DNA of 64,000 nucleotides from Lucifuga dentata. Its lineage: Eukaryota; Chordata; Actinopteri; Ophidiiformes; Bythitidae. The stretch spans positions 99,786 to 163,785 of the forward strand of contig VXCM01000432.1 of the NCBI GenBank assembly GCA_014773175.1, given 5' to 3'. The number at the start of each line of letters is the position of its first letter. Position 1 is the stretch's first letter. This document shows positions 12,134-23,959 of the stretch, piece after piece. Under the pieces are notes generated by a model, which saw only the letters and a list, made by a program, of their open reading frames with translations, did no database searches and was not told the origin of the DNA. The position numbers were made by a program, and so were the translations under genes.

Positions 12134-14412
12134 GCTCATCTTAAAACACAGGGCTTGAGAAGGGTGTGTTGTTTACCAACATATGTTTTGATTTGAGGCA
12201 GCCTGCTGTACTTTTCCCCCAGGAAAGGTGACCATGGGGGTCATGAAGGGAAAGTCTGTGGCTCTGCCCCATCCACCCCACCAAAACAAATCTACACTGT
12301 TAGAAGCTCTGCATTTGTGTATTTCCTTCCTGTTTAGATAGCAGATCCAGACCAATTTTTATTTATTTGCATTCATTGTTAATTTTGTGTTTGATTTGGG
12401 GCTGGAGATTTTCACCTAGCACATCTGGTTAGGCTAAATCTTGCTAGAAATGTTCCATTTAATCATTAAAACAATGTTTTTCAATTCTACAATGCAGATA
12501 TGGAAGTACAGTTGAGATTCTAGTATTTTACTTTTAGGTGACTTTTTTTTTTTTTTTAANTTTTTTTTTTTTTTTAACTTTTATTTCACTCCATTTCAAA
12601 TGAATTTCAGACATGCACCCCATTCAGTTAATTTGCTTGCAAGATAACACTTCAGCCTCATGTTTGAAAAGGACTTCGAGTCACTTTTCTGTAAAACTAG
12701 CGCTAGCAATGTTACTAGGTAGAACCTACAGTAGTAACATTTCCATGTATGAATAAATACAGCTGCCAGCATGAGACATGAGTGTGTGACAGAATACAGC
12801 GCTCTGATGCAATTTTTGTGTATAGCATGCAGACCAATCATGTAAGACTAGGAATTGACGCTTCAAATTCTGCACCAAGATCACACACCTTTTGTGAATG
12901 ATACAATGGCTGAAAATTAATCTGATACAGAAATTCGAGACCTGCCCTCCAACCGCGGCAAAGACGAAATAAGCACTGTGAGAGACACCTTTGTGTAACT
13001 GACTCTTGTTCATCATGTTGCTGTAAACAATCTTTGGCCTCTGTTTTATAATATGTCACTTCTTGTGTTATCCAGTTTCACCTGGCAGATGCCAAATATT
13101 GTGTGATAATTGAGCCTCTATTTTAAAGATCCTGGCATATTTGAGCCTTTATGTCACTTGTTGTAAAGGAGACCTATGACCAAAAGCACATTTTAACAGG
13201 CAGGTGATGCCAGCAATTTAACAGATTCCATATATGAAAGGGGCGATGTAAATATTATTTTTCACTGAACTACTTTTATTTGTTAGTTTTGATAGATAAC
13301 TTTTGATACTTGAAGTTACTTGAAAGTTTTTTTAACTGAAAAAAAAAAAACAAAACAAAACTCCCAGTGACTGAAACACAACTACATGTAAACTTGTTTA
13401 TGGATGGATTAGATTTTTTTTAAAAAAACTCAGAATAATTGCATCAAGTTCAACTGTTATATCACTTTCAAGTACTTGGCTCATTAAGCTGCAGCGATCA
13501 TTATGTTGGTCAGTACAACAACAGTTTCCCAACAGTCATTCTAGCTGATTTCACAGGACTACAGATCAGCTACAGACAGTGTCTGACAAAGATGTAGAAT
13601 TTGTTGGGGAGTGAATGCTCGGGGAAACACAGAGATACTGCGCACATCACTACACACAAACAGCCAACCAATCGATGTTCATATCACCACCTGGATACAC
13701 ATACTGACATAGTGCCTATCAGACAGCACTCAATATATTCTCAATTCAGGTCAGTCAGTTAGCTGACAGATAACTCATGCTACCGGTCATTTCATCACAG
13801 TAACTGCACTTCAGAGAATAACTCATGGCTGCTGCTTAAGCCTACTTGAGGTGGTAAAAATATTGTACATTCATATCTTGTATGGAGGGATTTCTTTGAC
13901 CACTCATGTCAAAACTCCCAGTGCGAAGAGTCCTTTTTTTTTTTTTTNCTTTTTTTTTTTTTTGCACCTTCCCATTATCTATAATTGTTTTAAGAACATC
14001 TGTTTGACATTTTCCTGAGGTTGTGTTCAAAAGCATCTGCTGATTCCAAACCAAGCAAAGCACTCAGCTTTCAGTCCATTTTCACTTACATTAACAGTGA
14101 TGATGTGTCTGTATGTGTGGTGGTGGTGGGGTTNGTGTAGTTCACAAATACTCCCTTTCAGAATGACAATCTAGTTTTTGAAAGTACAACTGCTGCACCA
14201 TCCATCACCTCAGCTGCAGGCTGACAGACCGTTGGCAGGCAGTGATCATACAAACAACCCATGCTGAGATATGACTCATTCAGCTTTCTCCACATTATAG
14301 GTACTTATAGAAAAAGAAATGCAAAATAATGGCACCTGGACATTTGATAATGTGTTTACTGGTGTTCAGAAGTCATTTATTATGACTTGTCATGGTATTG
14401 CTGCCACCATTT
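12132..14412. other. Unique non-coding sequence with three contig joins
   Basis: N at 12560 and 13948 sit in poly-T runs and N at 14134 follows a GTG-rich run. No gene or repeat family is recognised. Confidence 0.4.
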
Positions 14413-14438
14413 AAAAAAAAAAAAAAAAAAAAAAAAAA
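14413..14438. repeat. Poly-A tract of 26 bases
   Basis: An uninterrupted A run immediately precedes the hairpin-rich patch. Confidence 0.9.
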
Positions 14439-14937
14439 TTGTCTAACAACATAGAAAATTATCTTTAACAAGAAACTTTCTCATTATTAGGCAAAATCAA
14501 CCTTTTGGTTTTGTCTAATAATGCCTAATTTGTCTTATCATTTTATAACACAAAATAAGAAATATTTTGTGTTATAAAATGATAAATTGGTATGCTGTTA
14601 TAACATGAAACTTCCATATGTTGTTGTAATGAGAAAAAGATCAAAGCCCAAGAGAAGAACCTGCATCGGAGAAATTGATAATGGCTCATTTACATGAATT
14701 GGTTAAGTTTTATTTCAATGAGACACGGCAAAATTCTGCTATTACTGAGCACAGTAGATTGTGTCTTATATATGTCTACATTAAAGCCAAGTGTCTGAGA
14801 GGCCACAGCAAAGGGACAACACCCAATTCATCATAAAGGTTGGCACATCGTTTTTTTCCTCTGCAGACTAACTTATCATGTTATAGCAAGAAAAGTTTCT
14901 CTTTCTAACGAGAAAATTTTGTTAATATAATGGGAAA
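14439..14937. repeat. Hairpin-rich patch with two strong hairpins
   Basis: Hairpin 1 has arms 14482-14500 and 14505-14523: 19 bp with two substitutions that leave G-U pairs, and a 4-nt loop. Hairpin 2 has arms 14535-14557 and 14563-14585: 23 bp perfect with a 5-nt loop. Around them, words such as AACAAGAAACTTTCTC (from 14467) and AAGAAAAGTTTCTCTTTC (near 14889) recur with inverse partners. The patch looks like a decayed palindromic repeat of the kind common in fish genomes. There is no coding potential. Confidence 0.65.
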
Positions 14938-15570
14938 CTAGGGGTGGGTGATGCTGCCTTAAAATAATATCACAATATTTCCTGGAATTTTTGCAATAAC
15001 GATATATACACAATATCTGTCTGAAGACATTTTTGCGATAATGATATTCAAAACAATATGGACAATTTAACACTGAACAATGATTTATTAGTGATTTTAC
15101 AACTTTGCAAAAATCTGCAAGTACAAACAATAAAGGCAGGCACACAACATTTCCCTTTAGTAATAGTCGAAAAAACTAAATAATACTCTCATATTTTAAT
15201 TTGTAAACAATAGCTTAAGTTAACATGACATGCTAGATTTCAGTAGTGTACAAAACAGTATCAGCAAATAAAATGAGCTCAAATTGTCACCATATGAGTA
15301 AACAGTAATCCTAAACCCTCAACAGAATTTGTAAGCATAGAAAAAAAAATTCTACTAAAACTTTTAAAATAAAATAAAATTTGAGGTTTTTTGGAAATCG
15401 CTTAAAGCCTTCTTTCTCTACTGGTTGACTATGGAAGATTATAAGGGACACAATTAAAATAAAAAAATAGAGTGAAATATAATACACATTTGTGAAATAC
15501 AATACATGTTTTCATTTGTATTTCATTTCCATACAAGTATTTAACAACCAGCTATGCATTAGGCTCCCCC

Positions 15571-15699
15571 CCATGCTGTGATTGGACTGTGCTTTCTTTT
15601 TCATTCTGGCACTAATAACGCAGCTGTTTCAGAANCCATGCTGTGATTGGACTGTGCTTTCTTTTTCATTCTGGCACTAATAACGCAGCTGTTTCAGAA
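15571..15699. repeat. Exact 64-bp direct duplicate across N (assembly join)
   Basis: 15571-15634 and 15636-15699 are identical and separated only by the N at 15635. This is an unmerged contig overlap rather than a biological tandem repeat. Confidence 0.9.
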
Positions 15700-15931
15700 A
15701 AAGAAATGAGAGGGCTTTGCATTTAGTTTTGGCCCATCTATGCTGCTCCCTGCTGGACAACAATAAAATGAAAAACAACAGATCTTTTCTTTTCACCGTA
15801 CTGTGATTTGATTGTACTGTAGCATGAAAAATTCATGTCACAATGAAAAACAATTAGTTCAAGCATTCAAATAAAAAAAATAAGAGTTTGCACTATACCA
15901 TATGTTCACTTAATTATGACAGTAAATGCGT

Positions 15932-16062
15932 GTATGGAAATGAAATACAAATGAAAACACGTATTGTATTTCACAAATGTGTATTATATTTCACTCNGTA
16001 TGGAAATGAAATACAAATGAAAACACGTATTGTATTTCACAAATGTGTATTATATTTCACTC
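15932..16062. repeat. Exact 65-bp direct duplicate across N (assembly join)
   Basis: 15932-15996 and 15998-16062 are identical and separated by the N at 15997. The open frame that crosses it repeats the same peptide twice for this reason. Confidence 0.9.
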
Positions 16063-16643
16063 TGTTTTTTTGTGTCCTTTATAATCTTCCATATTTGACT
16101 GGCATCATGTCTTTAGAGAGACAAAAAGTCACCGCTTTCACACCTCTGTTTGTTTGGTTTTTCTCATAGAGAGAACAACTTGCGAATGCTGCAGATATAT
16201 TCGGCTGACTTTGTGTCACAATCACTTCCTGCTTGTTCTGCGTCTCAATCAGCCGCTGCTTGGCTCTCCTCCTCCTGGGAGTTCTGAATTTGCTGGTGTT
16301 CACATGGGTGTTTATGCTTCAGGAGTGAAACAAATTTGTCGTGTTCTCACCTTTGGCAGTTATCACTTTCTTGCATATTTTGTAAATGCCTGTTGTTTGT
16401 TGGAGATCTGAACTGTTGTTACCAAACCACTTCCACACAACAGATGTAGCTCCCCTTTTAGGCACTAACTTTTCAGATGCAGACTCACTGCTCTAGTCCA
16501 TGCTTACTTGGTCGGGATGGTCTTGTGCATGTGCTACGTATCTTTACTATGTGTTACGTCACAATATCGTGACATCACCAATTTTTTTATCATGTAAAAA
16601 AAGTACTGGTATTATCATAAACAATATGATATGGCCAGCCCTA

Positions 16644-17620
16644 CGAGAAACTAGCCTTTTTTTTTTTTTTTTTATAGTGTTAGCAATTTGCTGCTGTAAT
16701 TTATAAATGAACACTGAGTGTAAACATTTTAATCACTTTGGACATTTCTCACAGTGGACATTCTGACCTGTCAAACACAGATGTAGTAACATTAATATAA
16801 TATGGCTGCATTCCATTTAGCTGTGCCAGTGTCAATGCTCTGGTGCTGTATAAGCTGGCTAAATGGACTAGAGCCATCATTAATGTTAATTAGTGCTTTT
16901 CGTAGCCCTGATTTTAGGTAGAATATGTTGTCAAATTAATCTGCCATATTCCTTACTTCTCATGTTTTCATGTAGGAAAACTGAAAAATCTTAATCCATT
17001 CTCAGCTCTTCTACTCTTATTGAGTTACAAAACCACAATAAGCAGAAGACATACTTTTAAATACAGCCTTAAGAGTTAAACTGGATAAACCGTAGGCAAC
17101 CATGAAAAGAAAGCAGCTACATGAGTGTGCTGTAAAAATTGAAAAGAGTCAGAAAGGCACAACTTTGGATGTAGATTTTGCAGATAAAAAAAGAACTGAA
17201 CTTGAAAATATTGGATTTATTTGATTTGATGCCAGATTTGCTGAGTTTTGTTGGACGTCAGACATTATTAAGTCACCATGACATCAAATTCAACAGAGTC
17301 ATTAACTTTTATATAATTTCACTATACACCATCAGGACTTACCAAGCTGTTTCAAAGGTTGTGAATCCCATTTCCTCCTCTAACTGGTCACAAAATAGTG
17401 ATCAAGTAGGCATTGCTCAAAATCACCCAGCTTCCCAGAGGCTGAACTATAAGGTGTTTGAATATAATATTTCGAGACAGCTCAGCAACTAATTCGATAT
17501 ACAGGACATCATCCCCTTGTACAGTGCATCACCCTTGCTGTAACACTTTCAGACAGAAAGCCAATACATCATCCACAGTTTTCACAGAGCTGAGAATAGA
17601 GTTTTTAAATATTAAGTAAC
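16644..17620. other. Unique non-coding sequence
   Basis: A poly-T run lies at 16655-16673. Short open frames are unrecognised. Confidence 0.4.
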
Positions 17621-17671
17621 TAGCATTCACAGTGTGACAACTACATAGTAGTTGTCACACTGTGAATGCTA
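17621..17671. repeat. Perfect 24-bp hairpin, 3-nt loop
   Basis: Arm 17621-17644 begins TAGCATTCACAGTGTG. Its exact reverse complement occupies 17648-17671. The loop is ATA. Complete identity of the arms implies a recent origin or continuing correction. It does not match a microRNA family I recognise, and the 3-nt loop is short for a precursor. Confidence 0.9.
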
Positions 17672-17696
17672 ATTGAGCTAAAAACAAAGGAAGAGT

Positions 17697-17757
17697 TAAT
17701 TACAATGCAAGCATTCTACTCGTATTATATAGGAGTAGGATGCTTACATTGTAATTA
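17697..17757. repeat. Near-perfect 25-bp hairpin, 11-nt loop
   Basis: Arms 17697-17721 (starting TAATTACAATGCAAGC) and 17733-17757 pair with two substitutions. In RNA of either orientation one of the two would be a G-U pair. It lies 25 bp from the preceding perfect hairpin, giving a head-to-tail pair of stem-loops. Confidence 0.85.
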
Positions 17758-19761
17758 TGCTGTAATTGTTCTTCTGTATTCTTTACTATTACTAAAACTC
17801 TTTTTTTGAAAGTCTTGGCACATATACAAATGCTGAAATATGTGCAGCTTTTTAAATTATAGCCCACATATTCAATTGGTGGACTCCAGACCAAAATACA
17901 GTATAAACTAGACTGGAATTTAATTAATTAATTTATTTATTTTAATGTCCTTTCACTGCAAAGTGGTCTGGCTTTGCTAGTGATACTCCAGACTCATTGC
18001 TATTATGCCATTACACGTTGTCATTCTCTGCTACTAGCCACAGTTAAAGCCTCAGTATCCAAGAAAAATGTTGGAGAGTCAGATTGGGGGGCTTGTACTT
18101 GATTTTCAATGAAACAGTTGCCTTTGTGCAGAGTGGTAATGTACAACGGCACTACAGCTGTTAGTTTTTCTAAAAAAAAAAAAAAATNTAAAAAAAAAAA
18201 AAAATCTCCAGACACAGAGCTTAGAACCAGAAAACTTAACCAGCTAAAATCATTATATCAAGCTACCAGCAGATTACCTGGAAAATCAATGACACAGCAA
18301 GAATGGAAGGCTTCACTGAGAGTAGCGTGGGTCCCAGGCAAACACAAAAAATTCTTCTCTGACACTGAAATGATGAGTGGATAAGTCAAATGGTGGAGAC
18401 CATGATAGAAGAAAAGGAAAATGCCAGAGAAAATAAAATCCGGGGAAAAGAGAGAGAGAGAGAGAAAGAGGGAGAGAGAGAGACAGGATTTTGCAATGCT
18501 TAATTCACCTTTCCTGGACTATGATGCCATGGAAATGTAATAAGTGGACCTCCAAGACTTGTAGTTGAACACCCTTGAGTTATTTGAATCTTCTTCTTTT
18601 TTTAATTTTTGTTTTGAGTCAAATATGACATGGGCTAAATTTATGGATGATAGAAATCCCTGAGAAATAGTAGCCAAAGTGATATCATGACAAAACTTCC
18701 CAGTTTTGTATTTCTAATCTTATTTTATCTTATTACATCAAAGATGCAAATCATTGTGTTAAAAGATTAACCTTTGATCACTATATCGGTACATATGCCC
18801 TCACCTTTTATCTAGTACCAGCTAAAACCTAATGAGGCTCATTATTGTGACACTTTGATTAGTGCTGCACATAAAAAATAAAAGAAGTCAGCTAAAGTGA
18901 AACATGATTTCTGATAAAGAAAAGTTTTATCCAAGTGGCATCTGGAGAGAGATTCCACGGATTATTCCCTCAGGGGTGCAATCACATCGTTAGCCACTGT
19001 AAGAATGAAAAAAAAAAAAAAAANAAAAAAAAAAAAAAAATCCAGCACAAATCATTCTCCCCTTAGTACTTTTTTTTCATAGTTAAATAAATAAATAATT
19101 TTTAAAAAACTACTCTGTCCTTATGGGATGAGTTGTTTTCAAAAGAATCCCATTACATCTGTCATATTCACTTTTCATGAGGACCAGTTTGGTTTATAAA
19201 CTGCAATGAAGCAGCACTACGAAAGGAGAACGATGGATCTCTCCATTAGCACTTCACCAGTGCTCAAAAAGGAGTGAAATTAATTAAATTCTGGATGAGA
19301 CAAAGGCTTGGGACATAAAGGGCTGCTGTTAGCATTTTTCTAGCCCATTGATTCCTTGTTACTACTGCACATTATGGCCCCCTGAACCCTCATAAATCAA
19401 TTCATACCCTATTGTCCTTTTCAGAAGGCTCTTCTCACTGTTGGCTCTTACATGGCTGAGGTGACAATAATCTATTGTTTCAGTTTAAAGCTCGGTGCTG
19501 CACCTCAGACCTGCGGCCACAGAGGCCAGCAGAATGTATGAGCTGCCTGCAAGCTACCACAGGGGCACCGAGCAGAGGCTGACACACGGGTCGAGCTCTG
19601 TAACACAGAGAATCCATCTCAGTCTCTGTGAGTGATATACATATATCTACCAAAACCTGTACGTAGAATATGCTGCAGATCCTTTACACACCAGATATAC
19701 ATCTCAGGCATTAAAAATGCACAGGTCAAAAAGGGAAATGTAGTCAGTAAAGCCTCAGCTA
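17758..19761. other. Unique non-coding sequence with GA repeat and poly-A joins
   Basis: It includes a GA-rich microsatellite at 18449-18483 and joins at N 18188 and N 19024 inside poly-A. The segment 19310-19500 is less AT-rich and repeat-free and may be conserved. No exon is recognised. Confidence 0.4.
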
Positions 19762-20517
19762 CACTAGTGTTCAAAAGTTTGGAACTGCCCAAAATTTTCA
19801 TGCATTTGATAGAAACTGACACTTTTATTCACCAAGGTAGCATTAAATTGACCAGAAATTATAGTTAATACGTTGACAGTGTCATAGCATTCTTTTTATT
19901 TGATAGAATTTTTCTATTCATTAAGCTATACATTCATCAAAGAATCTCTAAATGCACCAATTACATCTTTGCAGACCTGGCTTGCGACTGGCTTACAGGG
20001 CATTTTTCTGACCTTAGAGTGAAACTCAATCTATCAAGAGCTTGATAGGGTTCAAATTCCTGCACTCTGCGTGAATCTCTTACCTCCCGACATGCATGAC
20101 AGAAGACATCAAGCACTCCTCCATCATCTTTTCAGTACTCTACAACTCACATGTTCTTCTCCTTGATACAACCATCAGAAACTTATACTCATCTGTCCAT
20201 AACTCTTTTCCAGTCATCCACCATCCATTTTCTGTGTTCTTTTTTAAACCTTTTCTTTTTATTTGCAGTTTCAGATATGGCTTTTTATTTAAAACTCTCC
20301 CTTTATAGCCAGCATCCCAGAGTTGTCTTTTCACTGTTGCAGATGACGCTGTTGTAGTTTTATGTAAATAATTATGTATTCATCATTTAAAGCATAAATA
20401 GCCATTTTAACATTATTACATTATATATTTAAATCAATTTGCTACCACCTTGGTGAATATAAGCATCAATTTTATCAAAAACATGAAAATTTGTGTGATT
20501 CCAAACTTTAGCCACTC
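19762..20517 (-). mobile_element. Internally deleted Tc1-like transposon
   Basis: The ends form imperfect inverted repeats of about 80 bp: CACTAGTGTTCAAAAGTTTGG on the left against GAGTGGCTAAAGTTTGG reversed from the right, both running on to ATTCACCAAGGT. TA dinucleotides flank at 19760-19761 and 20518-20519, the Tc1/mariner target duplication. The length is about 756 bp, against roughly 1.2-1.6 kb for a full Tc1-like element. The interior holds transposase remnants on the minus strand. The element cannot encode an active enzyme. Confidence 0.85.
20031..20340 (-). pseudogene. Tc1-like transposase fragment
   Basis: On the minus strand, the frame 20140-20334 gives RQLWDAGYKGRVLNKKPYL, then ELWTDEYKF. 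These correspond to the Tc1 transposase segment leading to the first catalytic aspartate (usual form LWTDESKF). Shortly downstream in another frame (about 20031-20060) NLNPIKLL corresponds to the conserved DLNPIENLW, but the acidic position of that motif is lost. The sequence between them, with the second catalytic aspartate, is deleted. Stop codons and a frame change confirm a dead copy. Confidence 0.85.
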
Positions 20518-23335
20518 TAGAAAAGTGAATTTATGAGAAAATTTCATAGACTGCAGATTGAAATTGAAAAGCACTTAACAGCAAACCTTAAATGAAACAT
20601 TTCTCTCTTTTTTTATGACTGCAGCTTTGGACAGTCACTATTATATCTGTTGGGGTGGATTATGTTTCTCTTTAAGAGGTAATTTTTCAGACCTGGAAAT
20701 CAAACTCACTGCCAATAAAGCACGCTGGACATAATGCTGTCATGTTATTTAAAAATGAGCAGAGTATGGTAGATGACAAATGGGCTATTACAGAAAAATT
20801 CACATTACTTTTGTCTAAACTGAGTTAGAGGGGATTTTTTTTTTTTTTTCCTCTGGGGTTGATATATTTGTATTGTACTGTATATATGAATATTAATTTA
20901 TATTTTACAGTATACAGTTCATATATTTGCATTTAGCCATATTGCATTTTGTGGCTACATGCACATATATACAGTATATTGTCCCTAGATTTCCGGTATG
21001 CACTTAATCATGTCCAAAAAAAAAAAAAAAAAAANAAAAAAAAAAAAAAAAAAAAAGGCAGAAATGGGTAACTCTGTTTTTATTCATTTTAAAAATCATA
21101 TCAATTTCATTGTGCAATAAAAAAAATACTTGTAATAACTATTAAAAAGAAAATATCTGTTTTGCAAAAGAACAACTTCCTTTGTGTGTGTGTGTGTGTG
21201 TGTGTGTGTATCACTTCAGAGCAATCCAACTCTTTTTTTTTTTTTTTTTTTNTTTTTTTTTTTTTTTTTTTGTCTGTGTGACAATACATAGCAATTTGAA
21301 GATTAACAGACGGGCGAGAAAAGGAAAACAGAAAAATCATTCATTTTTTTCTGAGATAGTTTACAAATGGTTAAACTCAGACGGCAGATCAATTCCACCT
21401 GGTTGGCGGTCTGACAACAACCAGTGAAGCAGTTAGTTAGGTAGCTTCGCCTGAGATCATTATTTAACACCACGTACAGTACTTGTTTTCTTTTTGCTCA
21501 TGAGGATACAGAACATGTTTTCTCATACAGTAGCTGCCTTATGCTGTTTATTCATTCATTCATTCAACCATCATATTTTTTTTTTAAATCACAGTTCCTG
21601 AGAATGCTTGCCAGCTAGTTATCAGCTGGCCATCATTAGACTTTACAGCAGTGTGATCTGCAGTGCCTCCAGCAAAAAGAATGATTTTCTTTGTGTTGTT
21701 TGACTGCTGAACATATACTATGCAGTGTGTTATTACCATTAAAAAAAAAGGTAACTTTTGGACACAGAAGCAGTGTACCTGAGGCAGAAATACCATCAAA
21801 TGAATTTATGTTGATGAAAAAGTGCTTTTTTTAGACCAACATGAGAAACAAACACAAAACCTTTCAGAAAATTAAGTTTTTCAGCTATCTATAAATGAGT
21901 CTGTAAGGAATAACAAGAACCATCAGATCTATTTTGTGGCATCTTATGAATTAATGCTGCCAGGTCAAAGTGACCCAATGCTAATTTCTTCTCATTTTTG
22001 GCTCATAACAGATATGCATTGTGAATATGTCAAGAGTAAAAAAAAAAAGCACATGGAATCAGATGTTCTCAGTTCCATTTTAGGCCACATTCATGTATGG
22101 AGATAACTCTGATATGTATCATGTATATCATGTATCTGCCAAAGACTGGAACTCCCCTACCATTCTGACTCATTTGTTATAAACAACAAGCAACAGCTCT
22201 ACTTTGTCCGCATATGAATGACCAATCACGATCGCTGCTGCTCACGCCCAACAAGTGCCCTAATCCTTCTTATCCACCTTAACATACAATTAAGTTGTTG
22301 CTGACCTTGCTTTGGCAATAGCTTATGCCATTTTTTTCTGTCTCATTTACATTCATTACTGCATTGTGTTTACCTCCATCTCAGAAACTAAATCATTGTT
22401 TGGACATATGGGTTGTTTCAGGTCTAAATCATTTAAACTGACATATCAGATTTAGGCCAATACAAAAAATAAATAAATAAATCAAACAAATGCAAAAAGA
22501 AAGAAAAAAAAAATCAGAGTTTAACATCAAGTTTTGTAGTGCAAATGTAGCAAAAGTGACTCAGTAATGTATAATGCACTGCTATTTGGGCATCTGTTCC
22601 TTCTGTAAGCTGTTGAAAACTTGCTGTTTAAAATGCTGGGCAGTGAATGTAGTTTTGGATCTGGGTGCATGAGGACCACCACATGGAACCTCTCTGGCCA
22701 GAGATACACTCTGATTTCTAATTTGTCCACCAAATTTGAACACATTACCTCTCGGTGATTAATCACTCAGTGCACCATGTTTTCATTTGGAATGTGTCAT
22801 ATGTCTGTGTCCTTTTGCTCAAAAAACATTTCACAACCTTTTCACTTGCTAGTGTCATTTATCTGCTCATAATTGCAACAATGACAGGCCATCTTCCCAT
22901 CCATCTAATCATAAATTCATTTTCAATTTATCAGTAATGATCTAAAACACAGGCCCAGTGACATCCAATGACAGAGTATCTCTGTGACGTTGAGCTGCTT
23001 TGACAAAATGATAACCTTTTAGCTGGAAATGAGGGCGCAAATGAGTGTTCGTTTAAAAAAGCATCATTCAAAGAGAGCACTGGATGTTCCATTTTATGTT
23101 CCTCACATGCCTCACGCACACTGTGCCGCTCCTTCTTGATGACAGTAATATCCAGTCATGTCTTTGACGTGCAAAGGTGTGACGGCTGTGAGATATTGGT
23201 GTGGGAATATTGGCGCTGAGAGGTCAGTCTGGGCCAGCAGCAGCGTGACAACATCCTGGAGACAGCTGTAAGTGCTGCACTAAAGGTCCTGACCGTGCAC
23301 CTCATCAAACTCCATCACAGACCGCAAACAGACAT
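20518..23335. other. Unique AT-rich non-coding sequence with microsatellite and joins
   Basis: It contains contig joins at N 21035 (poly-A) and N 21252 (poly-T) and a (GT)n array at 21183-21209. No gene or transposon is recognised. Confidence 0.4.
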
Positions 23336-23374
23336 GAGATGTTGCCCTTATTTCACTTAAAAGGGCAACATCTC
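23336..23374. repeat. 14-bp perfect hairpin, 11-nt loop
   Basis: GAGATGTTGCCCTT (23336-23349) is exactly complementary to AAGGGCAACATCTC (23361-23374). The surrounding sequence is unique. No T-run follows that would indicate a Pol III terminator. Confidence 0.75.
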
Positions 23375-23959
23375 TTGTTATTACTGTTATGAATGAAAAT
23401 TCTTCTCATCCTTACAATTACAAACCAAAGCGACATCACATTCTTTTTGCCTTTTTTTTTTAAATAAAAAAAGCATCTATCTATATTAAAAGTTCCTTTC
23501 TGCACTCACAATCTGCAGTGCCAGTCAATAATCAGGAAGAAATGTCACTCAAAGTAGCCCCAGCACATCAAATCATCTTTGCACAGCTGCAGCTTTTTAT
23601 AGGTTATAGGTTCCACAGCAGAGCGTGGCACTGTGGCTTTATTCTCCCCCGCTCACTTACCTTGAGTGGAAAAAATTACTGTGCTATTGCTATTTCTATT
23701 CAGCTGTCCAGCTTACACATACAGCATGCGGCAAAGAGTTGTCCACTGGGGGTTGTCGAAAAGCATTCTGGGAAGTATACTAAGGTAGATGATGTTGAAG
23801 GGAAAAAAGGGGTCAACTGAAAAGTAAATAACTACTGAAAGAGCTCAGAACATTACAGATTAATGATGTCCACAATGAGGAGAGCCAAGGGTGTAAATTT
23901 CCTTTTGCAAAGTTTTTTATACCATATAGTACATATGGCATAAATTCTAAAGCTGATAC
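23375..23959. other. Unique non-coding sequence
   Basis: One open frame of 100 codons (23518-23820, plus) is unrecognised and has no visible domain or signal. Confidence 0.35.

Larger units (their letters stand above)
15431..16092. mobile_element. Nested element with about 95-bp terminal inverted repeats
   Basis: Arms 15431-15534 and 15998-16092 are near-identical inverted copies, differing mainly by a 9-base deletion and a few substitutions. They begin ATGGAAGATTATAAGGGAC and end in its reverse complement. The flanks GGTTGACT (15423-15430) and ATTTGACT (16093-16100) match at 6 of 8 bases, consistent with a target duplication. The interior has no transposase. Superfamily is uncertain: long TIRs with an 8-9 bp duplication fit a MULE-like or foldback element. 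The 15932-15996 copy of the right arm is an assembly duplicate. Confidence 0.6.
14939..16643. mobile_element. hAT-like non-autonomous element (8-bp TSD) carrying a nested element
   Basis: The left end reads TAGGGGTGGGTGATGC and the right end, reversed, reads TAGGGCTGGCCATATC. Subterminal ends are rich in ATATCACAATATTT-like words, which is usual for this fish hAT type. The flanks TGGGAAAC (14931-14938) and CGAGAAAC (16644-16651) match at 6 of 8 positions and are read as the target duplication. No intact transposase frame is present. A long-inverted-repeat element is nested at 15431-16092. Two contig joins (15635, 15997) each add an artificial duplicate of about 65 bp. Confidence 0.65.

Noticed and set aside
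17621..17757. microRNA cluster
   Set aside because: The loops of 3 and 11 nt and perfect stems of about 25 bp do not resemble animal microRNA precursors, and no known mature sequence is recognised.
23518..23820. 100-codon plus-strand frame as an exon
   Set aside because: No family similarity that I can see and no splice sites of quality at either end.
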